A stretch of DNA of 8,646 nt from CAZTXD01 sp964617995 (GTDB taxonomy: Bacteria; Actinomycetota; Acidimicrobiia; Spongiisociales; ZC4RG35), in contig CAZTXD010000149.1 of assembly GCA_964617995.1 (NCBI GenBank), positions 1 through 8,646 on the forward strand, in the 5' to 3' direction. The translations under genes were made by a program, and so were the position numbers. A model generated the notes under the pieces. The model was given only the letters and a program-made list of their open reading frames with translations. It was not told where the DNA came from and ran no database searches. Shown one piece after another: positions 1 through 5,655 of the stretch. Within the stretch, counting starts at the first letter, position 1. Every line of letters begins with the position of its first letter.

Positions 1-1539
1 CACCTTGAAGTCCATGTCACCCAGGGCGTCCTCGGCACCGAGGATGTCGGTGAGAGTGACGAACCGATCGTCCCGGTTGATGAGGCCCATGGCGATACCC
101 GCCACGGGTTGGAGGATCGGAACGCCGGCGTCCATGAGAGACAGTGTCGACGCGCACACCGACGCCATCGATGTCGATCCGTTGGACGACAAGACCTCAG
201 ACACGAGCCGCAGGGCGTACGGGAAGTCATCCGCTTCGGGTATCACCGGCAGCAATGCCTTCTCGGCCAGGGCCCCATGACCGATCTCTCGGCGCTTGGG
301 ACCACGCATGAAGCCGGCTTCTCCCGTGGAGAAGGGCGGGAAGTTGTAGTGGTGCATGTAGCGCTTGGACTCCTCCGGAGCGAGGGTGTCCAGCATCTGC
401 TCCATCTTGAGCATGCCCAGGGTCGTGATGTTCAGCACCTGGGTCTCACCTCGCTGGAACAGAGCGGAGCCGTGCGACCTCTCGATCACACCCACCTCGG
501 CCGAGAGCTGCCGGATATCTGCGGTTCTCCGGCCGTCGAGGCGCACGCCTTCATCCATGACACGGTCGCGCATCATCTGTTTCACCAGGGACTTGAACGC
601 CTTGGTGGCCTGGGTGAGACCTTCCACATCGTCGTCGGCCAGGTCGAGTTCGGCCAGAGTGGCTTCCAGGGCGGCGTTCTCGGACTCTTTGCGCTCCGCC
701 TTGTCGCCGAGCGTGACGACATCACCGAGCTTGGGACGGGCCACTTGCTCGACGCGGTCACGCATCTCGGGTGTGTAATCCACCACTCGCGGCCAGTCGA
801 CGTCCTTCTTGTCTGCCTGCGAGGCGAGTTCATCTATGAGATCGATGATCTCGCCGATGTACTGCTTCGACTCCTCCAGGCCCGCAGTCACGGCGGCTTC
901 ATCGGAGGGGGCGTCCCCTTCGGCGATGAGCCTGAGCCCGTCGGGGGTGGAGCCGGCTTCCACCATCGTGATGTCGATCTCTCCCCGCTCGTTACGGTTG
1001 CCCGCCACCACCATCTCGAAGACGGCCTCGTCGAGCTCGGATTCGGTCGGGAACACAACCCATCGGCCCTTGATCAGAGCCAATCGAACACCGGCGACGG
1101 GACCGTTGAACGGAATGGAGGAGACGGTCAGGGCAGCGGACGCTCCGTTGAGGGCGACGACATCGAAGGGGTTCTCCCCATCCACCGACAGGGTCGTCAC
1201 CACGACGTGGGTCTCGCACCTGTAGTCGTCGTCGAAGGAAGGGCGGAGCGGACGGTCGATGAGGCGACACGTCAGGATCGCCTGCTCGGAGGGCCGACCT
1301 TCGCGGCGGAAGAACGAGCCGGGGATTCTTCCGGCGGCGTACATCCTCTCTTCGAAGTCGACGGTGAGAGGGAAGAAGTCGATTCCCTCCCGCATGGTCT
1401 TGTTGGCGGTGGCCGTGACCAGCATCTGGGATCCCCCCAGAGTGGCGACGACGGCACCGTCGGCCTGACCGGCCAGTTTGCCGGTGGAGAGGGTGAGCTG
1501 TTTGTCACCTATCTCACCGGATACGGTGATTTCGGGCAC
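1..1539 (-). CDS. pnp: Polyribonucleotide nucleotidyltransferase (PNPase), 5' part; gene continues past the window edge
   Basis: PNPase degrades RNA 3'-to-5' with phosphate, releasing nucleoside diphosphates; it is a cytoplasmic trimer, often part of RNA-decay complexes. The first 513 codons are visible. The first RNase PH-like core carries GRIPGSFFRREGRPSE (residues 70-85). A helical linker follows, then the second core with RLDGRR (333-338), HGSALFQRGETQ (356-367), SNGSTSMAS (452-460) and DILGAEDALGDMDFKV (498-513), which holds the conserved catalytic aspartates. The end of the second core and the KH and S1 RNA-binding domains, expected in a protein of about 700 residues or more, lie outside. 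The GTG start at 1539 is chosen because AAGGAG sits 7 bases upstream; an ATG at 1555 is in another frame. It follows rpsO after a 210-base spacer rich in hairpins, which may host post-transcriptional control. The reading frame is intact throughout. Confidence 0.97.
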   Translation of the reverse strand, partial: MPEITVSGEIGDKQLTLSTGKLAGQADGAVVATLGGSQMLVTATANKTMREGIDFFPLTVDFEERMYAAGRIPGSFFRREGRPSEQAILTCRLIDRPLRPSFDDDYRCETHVVVTTLSVDGENPFDVVALNGASAALTVSSIPFNGPVAGVRLALIKGRWVVFPTESELDEAVFEMVVAGNRNERGEIDITMVEAGSTPDGLRLIAEGDAPSDEAAVTAGLEESKQYIGEIIDLIDELASQADKKDVDWPRVVDYTPEMRDRVEQVARPKLGDVVTLGDKAERKESENAALEATLAELDLADDDVEGLTQATKAFKSLVKQMMRDRVMDEGVRLDGRRTADIRQLSAEVGVIERSHGSALFQRGETQVLNITTLGMLKMEQMLDTLAPEESKRYMHHYNFPPFSTGEAGFMRGPKRREIGHGALAEKALLPVIPEADDFPYALRLVSEVLSSNGSTSMASVCASTLSLMDAGVPILQPVAGIAMGLINRDDRFVTLTDILGAEDALGDMDFKV

Positions 1540-1546
1540 GGTTGTG

Positions 1547-1552
1547 CTCCTT
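1547..1552 (-). promoter_or_regulatory. Shine-Dalgarno site of pnp
   Basis: AAGGAG on the minus strand lies 7 bases before the GTG at 1539-1537 and decides the start of pnp. The surrounding GAAGGAGC (1553-1546) is complementary to GCTCCTTC in the 3' arm of the hairpin just after rpsO (minus strand 1722-1715). A nearer GCTCC (1565-1561) can pair with GGAGC. Occlusion of the site is therefore conceivable. Confidence 0.8.
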
Positions 1553-1570
1553 CATGTCTGGGAGCGGCCC

Positions 1571-1614
1571 GTTGGCAGTTGCCAGCTCTCCCGGGAGAGC
1601 TCGCAACTGACAAC
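1571..1614 (-). promoter_or_regulatory. Long near-perfect inverted repeat in the pnp leader (candidate RNase-processed regulatory stem)
   Basis: Two 22-base arms (1571-1592 and 1593-1614) meet without a spacer and pair at 20 of 22 positions. The mismatches are 1583/1602 and 1575/1610. The centre is the perfect 18-base palindrome AGCTCTCCCGGGAGAGCT (1584-1601). Transcribed from the minus strand, it would form a rod-like hairpin ending 31 bases before the pnp GTG. In E. coli, a long double-stranded stem in the pnp leader is cut by RNase III and then used by PNPase to repress its own synthesis; similarity of function here is inferred from position and shape only. It could instead be a dispersed intergenic repeat or a protein-binding palindrome. 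Confidence 0.6.
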
Positions 1615-1675
1615 CGACCGGCTCCGGCTTCGGGACACCGGCGGCACATGAGCCGCGTGTGTCGTTGTAACGATC

Positions 1676-1704
1676 CCGGTCGCCGCCCACCCGGGCGGGA
1701 CCGG
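1676..1704 (-). promoter_or_regulatory. GC-rich hairpin in the rpsO-pnp spacer
   Basis: The arms pair as CCGGTC (1676-1681) with GACCGG (1699-1704) and CCGCCC (1683-1688) with GGGCGG (1693-1698). This gives 12 G/C-rich base pairs with one bulged base (1682) and a four-base loop (1689-1692). No T-run follows it on the minus strand, so it is not a canonical intrinsic terminator. It may be an attenuator, an RNA-stability element or a processing site between rpsO and pnp. Confidence 0.5.
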
Positions 1705-1713
1705 AGCTAATGA

Positions 1714-1742
1714 CGAAGGAGCGGCCGGTGGCCGCTCCTTCG
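1714..1742 (-). terminator. Perfect 13-bp hairpin just after rpsO (possible terminator or attenuator)
   Basis: CGAAGGAGCGGCC (1714-1726) and its exact complement (1730-1742) are separated by three bases. The hairpin begins 7 bases past the rpsO TGA. The minus-strand sequence after the stem (TCATTAGCTCC) has no U-tract, so if it terminates it is of the U-poor kind often proposed for GC-rich bacteria. In E. coli an attenuator lies in the same place between rpsO and pnp, which supports partial termination here. It would also protect the rpsO message 3' end. Confidence 0.55.
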
Positions 1743-1749
1743 AAACTTG

Positions 1750-2007
1750 TCAGCGCCGCAGACCGAGTCTCGCGATGAGAGACCGGTAGCGCTCGACGTC
1801 CTCTCTCCGGAGGTAGTCGAGGAGACGACGCCGCTTGCCGACCAGCATCAGCAACCCGCGACGACTGTGATGGTCTTGCTTGTGGTCACGTAGATGCTCG
1901 GTCAGATGGCTGATCCGCTCCGAGAGCTGGGCAACCTGGACCTCGGCGGAGCCGGTGTCGCTGTCGTGATGCCCGTACTCGGACACGATCTCTTGGGTCG
2001 TCTTCAT
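1750..2007 (-). CDS. rpsO: 30S ribosomal protein S15
   Basis: S15 binds the central domain of 16S rRNA early in 30S assembly and forms a bridge to the 50S subunit. The 85-residue product is an almost canonical S15: DTGSAEVQVAQLSERI (17-32), the family signature LTEHLRDHKQDHHSRRGLL (35-53), then GKRRRLLDYL (57-66) and the C-terminal LIARLGLRR. It is three or four residues shorter at the N-terminus than the usual 88-89. The ATG at 2007 matches the family start. No strong Shine-Dalgarno site precedes it, only a weak AGGT about 10 bases upstream. The frame stays open to a TTG at 2088, but the extra 27 residues do not resemble S15. It lies 77 bases after ribF, with a possible promoter in the spacer, and is followed at once by a strong hairpin and then pnp. 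S15 represses its own translation in several bacteria by different RNA structures, so the leader may be regulatory. Confidence 0.97.
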   Translation of the reverse strand: MKTTQEIVSEYGHHDSDTGSAEVQVAQLSERISHLTEHLRDHKQDHHSRRGLLMLVGKRRRLLDYLRREDVERYRSLIARLGLRR

Positions 2008-2045
2008 TGCGCGTTGAACCTGATAGTGGTGGAGGAACTGTTCAC

Positions 2046-2051
2046 ATTGTA
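2046..2051 (-). promoter_or_regulatory. Possible -10 element of an rpsO promoter
   Basis: On the minus strand TACAAT (2051-2046), one base off TATAAT, lies about 39 bases before the rpsO ATG inside the ribF-rpsO spacer. This is the most AT-rich spot in the spacer. No convincing TTGACA-like -35 element is seen 16-18 bases upstream; the sequence there is a TTTCCCCC run. Internal rpsO promoters are known in other bacteria. This one is weakly supported. Confidence 0.3.
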
Positions 2052-2084
2052 ACTGTATCGACCGTATGGGGGAAACGCCGGACC

Positions 2085-3002
2085 TCAATGGGCGGCGAGC
2101 ACCCTTCGAGCCTGGACGACATCGGCTTCCATCTGTGCGACCAGATCGGCCACGGAATCGAAACGCTCTTCTCCCCGGAGACGCTCGATGAAGTCGACAT
2201 CCAGGGTAGCTCCGTAGAGATCTCCCTCGAAGTCGAAGAGGTGAACCTCGAGGATGCGGGCTCCGCCCCCACCGAACGTGGGGCGCACCCCCAAAGAAGC
2301 CACGGCATCGCCGACCGTCCCTCCCGACACCCTCACGGCGTAGATGCCGTCGGCCGGCAGGGCCAAACGCGACCCGGGAACGATGTTGGCCGTGGCGAAC
2401 CCCAGGCTCCGCCCCCGTGCGTCACCCCTGGTTACTTCGCCGGTCACGCGGTGTGGTCTGTCCAGAAGCGAAGCAGCCCCCCGGACGTCGCCGGCACCCA
2501 GCAGTGACCGCACCCTGCTGGAGGACACCACCCCGTCGGCGTCTCGGACCAACTCGACGGCCGCCACCGCGAACCCGACGTCCTCGCCGCGTCGGCGAAG
2601 CATCTCCACATCACCGGCCCGTTCATGGCCGAATCGGAAGTCGTCGCCCACAGACACCACCCTCACCCGGGCCCGGTCGACCAGAACCCGATCGATGAAG
2701 TCGATGGGGTCCATGGTCCGGATGTCCCGCAGGTCGAGCACACCCACCCAGTCGATGTCCAGCTTGGTGAGAAGCTCGACGCGTCGCTCCAGTGTCGTGA
2801 GGAGGGAAGGGGCACGACCGGGAGCCAGCACCTCGACGGGATGGGGTTCGAAGGTGAGGACGCCGCTGGACAGTCCCTCCTCCCGGCACCGTGCCACCAG
2901 CTCGCCTATCACAGCGGTATGCCCTCGATGGACGCCGTCGAACACTCCGATGGCGACACCGGACGGCGGTGGTGGTTTCCAGCCGGGTGCCAGCACGTTC
3001 AC
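2085..3002 (-). CDS. ribF: Bifunctional riboflavin kinase / FMN adenylyltransferase (FAD synthetase)
   Basis: RibF phosphorylates riboflavin to FMN and then adenylylates it to FAD in the cytoplasm. The N-terminal nucleotidyltransferase half carries GVFDGVHRGH (19-28), FEPHP (51-55), GDDFRFGHERAGD (119-131) and SSSRVRSLL (160-168). The C-terminal kinase half carries GRSLGFATAN (197-206), GVRPTFGGG (238-246), the expected catalytic glutamate in LEVHLFDFEGDLYG (E252), and a helical C-terminus. The 305 residues are normal for the bacterial bifunctional enzyme. One oddity is the kinase motif, normally GFPTAN, which reads GFATAN. The GTG start at 3002 overlaps the truB TGA in a GTGA, so translation is probably coupled. 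The gene commonly sits between truB and rpsO, with no known functional tie to translation. Confidence 0.96.
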   Translation of the reverse strand: MNVLAPGWKPPPPSGVAIGVFDGVHRGHTAVIGELVARCREEGLSSGVLTFEPHPVEVLAPGRAPSLLTTLERRVELLTKLDIDWVGVLDLRDIRTMDPIDFIDRVLVDRARVRVVSVGDDFRFGHERAGDVEMLRRRGEDVGFAVAAVELVRDADGVVSSSRVRSLLGAGDVRGAASLLDRPHRVTGEVTRGDARGRSLGFATANIVPGSRLALPADGIYAVRVSGGTVGDAVASLGVRPTFGGGGARILEVHLFDFEGDLYGATLDVDFIERLRGEERFDSVADLVAQMEADVVQARRVLAAH

Positions 3003-3871
3003 GCCACCACCACCTCGGGACGAGCCTCATGGCCTTGGCGGCGATAGACGGCCAGGAGCTTCCCTCTCCCGTCCACTATCGCGGTGGGTGTGTCGACGGG
3101 GATGGTGGCAACGGGCCCGGTGGCGAAGCGCACCCCGTTGCTGACGGGAATCACGAGATCGTCCTCTATGGAAACGCTCGCCAGATCCGCCAGCGCCTCC
3201 AGGGGCGACAGGATGTAGCGTGTGTGTTCGCCCATGTCCTCGATCGTGACCGCCCGGTCCAGACCGAGACTCCCTATTCGGGTCCGTCGCAGCCGGGAGA
3301 GGTGGGCGCGTCCTCCCAGCGCCCCGGCGATGTCGTCGGCCAACGATCGGACATAGGTTCCCCTCCCGCACACCACCCGGAAGCTCACCTCGGGATAGGG
3401 ACCGGGGGCGAAATCCGTCATCTCCAGCTCCTCGACCACCACCCGGCGTGCCTGACGCTCTACGACCTCACCCCGGCGGGCGACGTCGTAGAGCCTCTCT
3501 CCTCCTACCTTCAGGGCCGACACCATCGGTGGGATCTGCTCGATCTCGCCCACGAAGCGGGGGATCACCCGGCGCACGTCATCGGCGTCCACGTCCAGGG
3601 GCTCACGTTCGAGCACCGCCCCATCCGCATCCAGCGTGTCGGTTGCCACCCCGAAGACCGCCGTCGCCACATACTCCTTGGCGAGGTCCTGGATGAAGCG
3701 AATCAGGCGGGTGACCCTACCCACCGCCACCACCACGACCCCGGTGGCCATCGGGTCGAGAGTGCCGGCGTGTCCCACACGGCGCACCCCCGTCTCCCGT
3801 CTCACCGCCCCCACCACATCGTGACTGCTGATCCCGCCCGGTTTGTCCACGATGAGAAAACCCTCAGGCAT
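2999..3871 (-). CDS. truB: tRNA pseudouridine(55) synthase
   Basis: TruB converts U55 in the T-loop of tRNAs to pseudouridine and also acts as a tRNA-folding chaperone. The 290-residue product has the family motifs in order: FLIVDKPGGISSHDVV (5-20); GHAGTLDPMATG (33-44) with the catalytic aspartate D39; KEYVAT (65-70) with the conserved active-site tyrosine; IPPMVSALKVGGERLYDVAR (113-132); and RGTYVRSLADDI (170-181) with LRRTRIG (194-200). A C-terminal segment of about 55 residues would be the PUA-like RNA-binding part. The ATG at 3871 is chosen because homology starts at MPEGFLIVDKP. A longer in-frame start at 3958 would lie deep within nrnA and adds unrelated residues. The start overlaps the end of nrnA by 8 bases with no clear Shine-Dalgarno site, so coupling is likely, and the stop overlaps ribF. 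Confidence 0.96.
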   Translation of the reverse strand: MPEGFLIVDKPGGISSHDVVGAVRRETGVRRVGHAGTLDPMATGVVVVAVGRVTRLIRFIQDLAKEYVATAVFGVATDTLDADGAVLEREPLDVDADDVRRVIPRFVGEIEQIPPMVSALKVGGERLYDVARRGEVVERQARRVVVEELEMTDFAPGPYPEVSFRVVCGRGTYVRSLADDIAGALGGRAHLSRLRRTRIGSLGLDRAVTIEDMGEHTRYILSPLEALADLASVSIEDDLVIPVSNGVRFATGPVATIPVDTPTAIVDGRGKLLAVYRRQGHEARPEVVVA

Positions 3872-4832
3872 CGGGCAGACGCTCGCGCACCGCCGCCAGG
3901 GCGTCATTGGGGCCACCGTCGAACGTGAAGCCGGAGGCGTTGTGGTGGCCCCCACCACCCATATCAGCGGCGATGCTGCCGACGTCGACCTTCCCCCGCG
4001 AACGAAGCGACACCTTCACGGTCTTCTCGTCGATCACCTTCACCAGCGCCGCCACCTCTGCATCCCGCGGCAACCGGATCAGGTCGATGAGGCCGTCGAT
4101 GTCACCGCGATCCACGCCCGCGGCAGCGAGGTCGTCGGGGAAGACCACCGACCAGACCAATGCCCGGTCGCTCTCCAGGACCGCTCGACCGGTCACGGCC
4201 GACGCCACCGCCAGGTATCCGAAGGCCTCTTCCTCGTACATGTGACGCCCGATCACCTCCGGTCGGGCTCCGGCCGCCACCAGCCTGGCGGCGGCTTCCA
4301 GGGTGCGCGGGCCGGTATTCGAGTACTGGAAGCGGCCCGTGTCGGTGACTATCCCGGTCAGGAGACAGGTGGCGATCACCGGAGTTATCGGCCAGCCCAA
4401 CCGGCGGATCACCGCCAGGGTCAGCTCGGCGGTCGACGACACGGCCGGGTCCACCAGAGCGACCTCACCGAAGCCCTCGTTGGTGACGTGATGGTCGATC
4501 ACGATCGTGCTGCTCACCTTCTTGATATGGGATCCCACCTCACCGAGCCGGTCGGGCGAGCCGGTGTCGAAGGCAACCAGCAGATCGGCGTCGTCCGGCA
4601 GCTCGTCGGGTGGCACCAGCATGTCGACGGGCAGGTAGCGGAAGCTCTCGGACACCTCGAAGGGGCTCCCGAATGTGCACCACACCTTTCGGCCGGCGTC
4701 GCGGGCTGCGCTGCCGAGAGCCAGCATCGACCCGAGAGCGTCACCATCCGGCCCGACGTGACAGGCGAGGATCATCGTGGTGGCACCGTCGAGAGCCTGG
4801 GCGGCGCGCTCGAGTGCCTCCCGGTCGATCAT
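3864..4832 (-). CDS. nrnA: DHH/DHHA1 family phosphoesterase: nanoRNase / pAp phosphatase (NrnA type)
   Basis: NrnA-like enzymes remove nucleotides from 2-5 nt RNAs and dephosphorylate 3'-phosphoadenosine-5'-phosphate. The mycobacterial relative next to rbfA (Rv2837c/CnpB) also degrades cyclic-di-AMP and its products. The 322 residues show the Mn-binding motifs in order: HVGPDGDALGS (25-35), FDTGSPD (88-94), VIDHHVTN (111-118, the DHH motif), and DTGRFQYSNT. After a linker comes the DHHA1 domain ending in GGGGHHNASGF (292-302), which binds the substrate. All expected metal ligands appear present. The ATG at 4832 overlaps the rbfA stop in an ATGA, and the GGGGAGG just upstream serves both as the rbfA C-terminal codons and as ribosome-binding site. 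Which substrate dominates cannot be told from sequence. Functionally it complements PNPase, which leaves short oligonucleotides. Confidence 0.93.
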   Translation of the reverse strand: MIDREALERAAQALDGATTMILACHVGPDGDALGSMLALGSAARDAGRKVWCTFGSPFEVSESFRYLPVDMLVPPDELPDDADLLVAFDTGSPDRLGEVGSHIKKVSSTIVIDHHVTNEGFGEVALVDPAVSSTAELTLAVIRRLGWPITPVIATCLLTGIVTDTGRFQYSNTGPRTLEAAARLVAAGARPEVIGRHMYEEEAFGYLAVASAVTGRAVLESDRALVWSVVFPDDLAAAGVDRGDIDGLIDLIRLPRDAEVAALVKVIDEKTVKVSLRSRGKVDVGSIAADMGGGGHHNASGFTFDGGPNDALAAVRERLPDA

Positions 4833-5188
4833 TCCTCCTCCCCGGCGGTGTCGCTTGAGATGCTCCGGAGGATGGCGTCGATCCGGTCACCGTGGACGAC
4901 CGCCTCGTCGATCGTGAACTCGAGCTGGGGGGTGTACTTGAGACGAACCTGGCTCGCCACCGCCGCCTGGAGGCGGGCGGCGGCCCGCGTCAGGGCTTCA
5001 ACCGCATCCTCGCCGCGACTCAGTTCGAGCGTCGACACGAAAACGGTGGCGTTACGCAGGTCGGGACTCGTGTCCACACCGGTCACCGACACCATCTCCA
5101 GTCGAGGATCGGTGAGACGCTCGATCTCATCGGCCAGCACCTCCCGTATGACGGAGTTGACTTTGCGCATCCGCGGATTGGGAGACAT
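4829..5188 (-). CDS. rbfA: 30S ribosome-binding factor A
   Basis: RbfA binds the pre-30S subunit near the 5' end of 16S rRNA, helps its late maturation, and is needed for growth in the cold in E. coli. The 119 residues form the single KH-like domain typical of the family (about 110-130 residues). It opens with RMRKVNSVIREVLADEIERL (6-25), followed by DPRLEMVSVTGVDTSPDLRNATVFVSTL (27-54), a helix AAARLQAAVASQVRLKYTPQLEF (69-91) and the ending HGDRIDAILRSI (99-110) with an acidic GEEE tail. The ATG at 5188 is preceded by a strong AGGAGG six bases away. The same frame stays open upstream to a GTG at 5356 that overlaps the DUF503 stop, which would add 56 residues; these look unlike RbfA and use six AGG codons, so I reject that start. 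The stop overlaps nrnA in ATGA. Confidence 0.94.
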   Translation of the reverse strand: MSPNPRMRKVNSVIREVLADEIERLTDPRLEMVSVTGVDTSPDLRNATVFVSTLELSRGEDAVEALTRAAARLQAAVASQVRLKYTPQLEFTIDEAVVHGDRIDAILRSISSDTAGEEE

Positions 5189-5194
5189 CGAGTA

Positions 5195-5200
5195 CCTCCT
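5195..5200 (-). promoter_or_regulatory. Shine-Dalgarno site of rbfA
   Basis: AGGAGG on the minus strand sits 6 bases before ATG 5188. It is the strongest ribosome-binding site in the window and supports the short RbfA over the 56-residue N-terminal extension. It suggests rbfA is initiated independently rather than coupled to DUF503. Confidence 0.85.
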
Positions 5201-5203
5201 AGG

Positions 5204-5352
5204 GTCGAGGCGCCCAACGGGGCCCGTCCTCACGCCGCACGGGAATCCCGTGGGCCTGCTGTCGTCGGCTCCGAGCCTCACAGCCACGTTAGCCCCGAGC
5301 CGTCGGTTCCCGAGAGGTGGGAGACTCGGTCCTTCGCCCTTCCTGTCTCGAC
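5204..5352 (-). other. DUF503-rbfA spacer with potential RNA structure
   Basis: This 149-base span fills most of the largest gap in the upstream half of the operon. The ends can pair (GTCGAG at 5352-5347 with CTCGAC at 5209-5204, minus strand). Between them are three inverted repeats: CCGAG/CTCGG (5310-5314 with 5325-5329), a 9-base arm pair with one mismatch (5263-5271 with 5297-5305), and CACGGG-AAT-CCCGTG (5238-5252). Together these would draw a closed multi-branched fold. GC-rich DNA forms such stems by chance, so this is only a candidate; no known RNA family is recognised. I see no separate gene here. Confidence 0.3.
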
Positions 5353-5643
5353 TCACGGCTCCTCCAGGTATGTGATCGACCACTCGATCACTTCGATGTC
5401 GTTTTGATGGTCGAGATATCGGCGTACCTTCTCGACGAGGGAGTCGAGGTGGGAGCGGCTCGGAGCCACCATCGCCACCCCCAACCCTGCCCGCTGCCAG
5501 AAGTCGTGCCCGTCCACTTCGGCGACGCTGAGCGAGGCCAGGCGACGGAGACGCTCCACGTGCGGCCGGAGCACCGCCCTCTTCTCCTTGAGGGATTGCA
5601 CGGCCGGGAGTCGCAGGTCGATCCGGATGGCGCAGGCCCACAT
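5353..5643 (-). CDS. DUF503 (YlxP-like) family protein
   Basis: This is a small conserved protein of 96 residues whose family sits next to infB and rbfA in many Gram-positive and actinobacterial genomes. A ribosome-related role has been suggested for YlxP-like proteins, but the biochemical activity is not settled, so none is assigned. Family features visible: an N-terminal strand CAIRIDLRLP (4-13), the hallmark SLKEKRAVLRPHVERLRR (17-34), and SVAEVDGHDFWQRAGLGVAMV (39-59), followed by a helix and a C-terminal strand. The ATG at 5643 lies 12 bases after the infB stop and fits the family N-terminus. GGAGGG is close to the start, with unusually short spacing. The stop is 164 bases before the preferred rbfA start, the only wide gap between infB and ribF. 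No signal peptide or membrane segment is present, so it is likely cytoplasmic. Confidence 0.9.
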   Translation of the reverse strand: MWACAIRIDLRLPAVQSLKEKRAVLRPHVERLRRLASLSVAEVDGHDFWQRAGLGVAMVAPSRSHLDSLVEKVRRYLDHQNDIEVIEWSITYLEEP

Positions 5644-5655
5644 CCCTCCGCCGAC

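Noticed and set aside
1641..1656. Short stem GCGGC/GCCGC in the rpsO-pnp spacer
   Set aside because: Only five pairs with a six-base loop; expected by chance in such GC-rich DNA, so not listed as a feature.
1663..1668. TACAAC on the minus strand (1668-1663) as a -10 box for a pnp promoter
   Set aside because: Only four of six bases match TATAAT and no -35-like hexamer lies at the right distance.
109..1710. A 533-codon open frame on the plus strand
   Set aside because: It runs in exact codon register antisense to pnp and on through the hairpin spacer. It is open because G/C-rich codons seldom give stops on the opposite strand. The peptide matches no family I recognise, while the minus-strand PNPase is unmistakable.
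1750..2088. S15 with a 27-residue N-terminal extension from a TTG
   Set aside because: The extension does not resemble S15 and starts at a TTG overlapping the end of ribF. The ATG at 2007 matches the family N-terminus.
2891..3928. A 345-codon plus-strand open frame over truB
   Set aside because: It lies fully opposite truB and the ribF start, and the sequence is His/Pro/Arg-rich with no family resemblance.
3843..5375. A 510-codon plus-strand open frame
   Set aside because: It spans three minus-strand genes (nrnA, rbfA and the truB start) plus a spacer. Composition is His/Arg/Gly-rich and shadow-like, with no recognisable domain.
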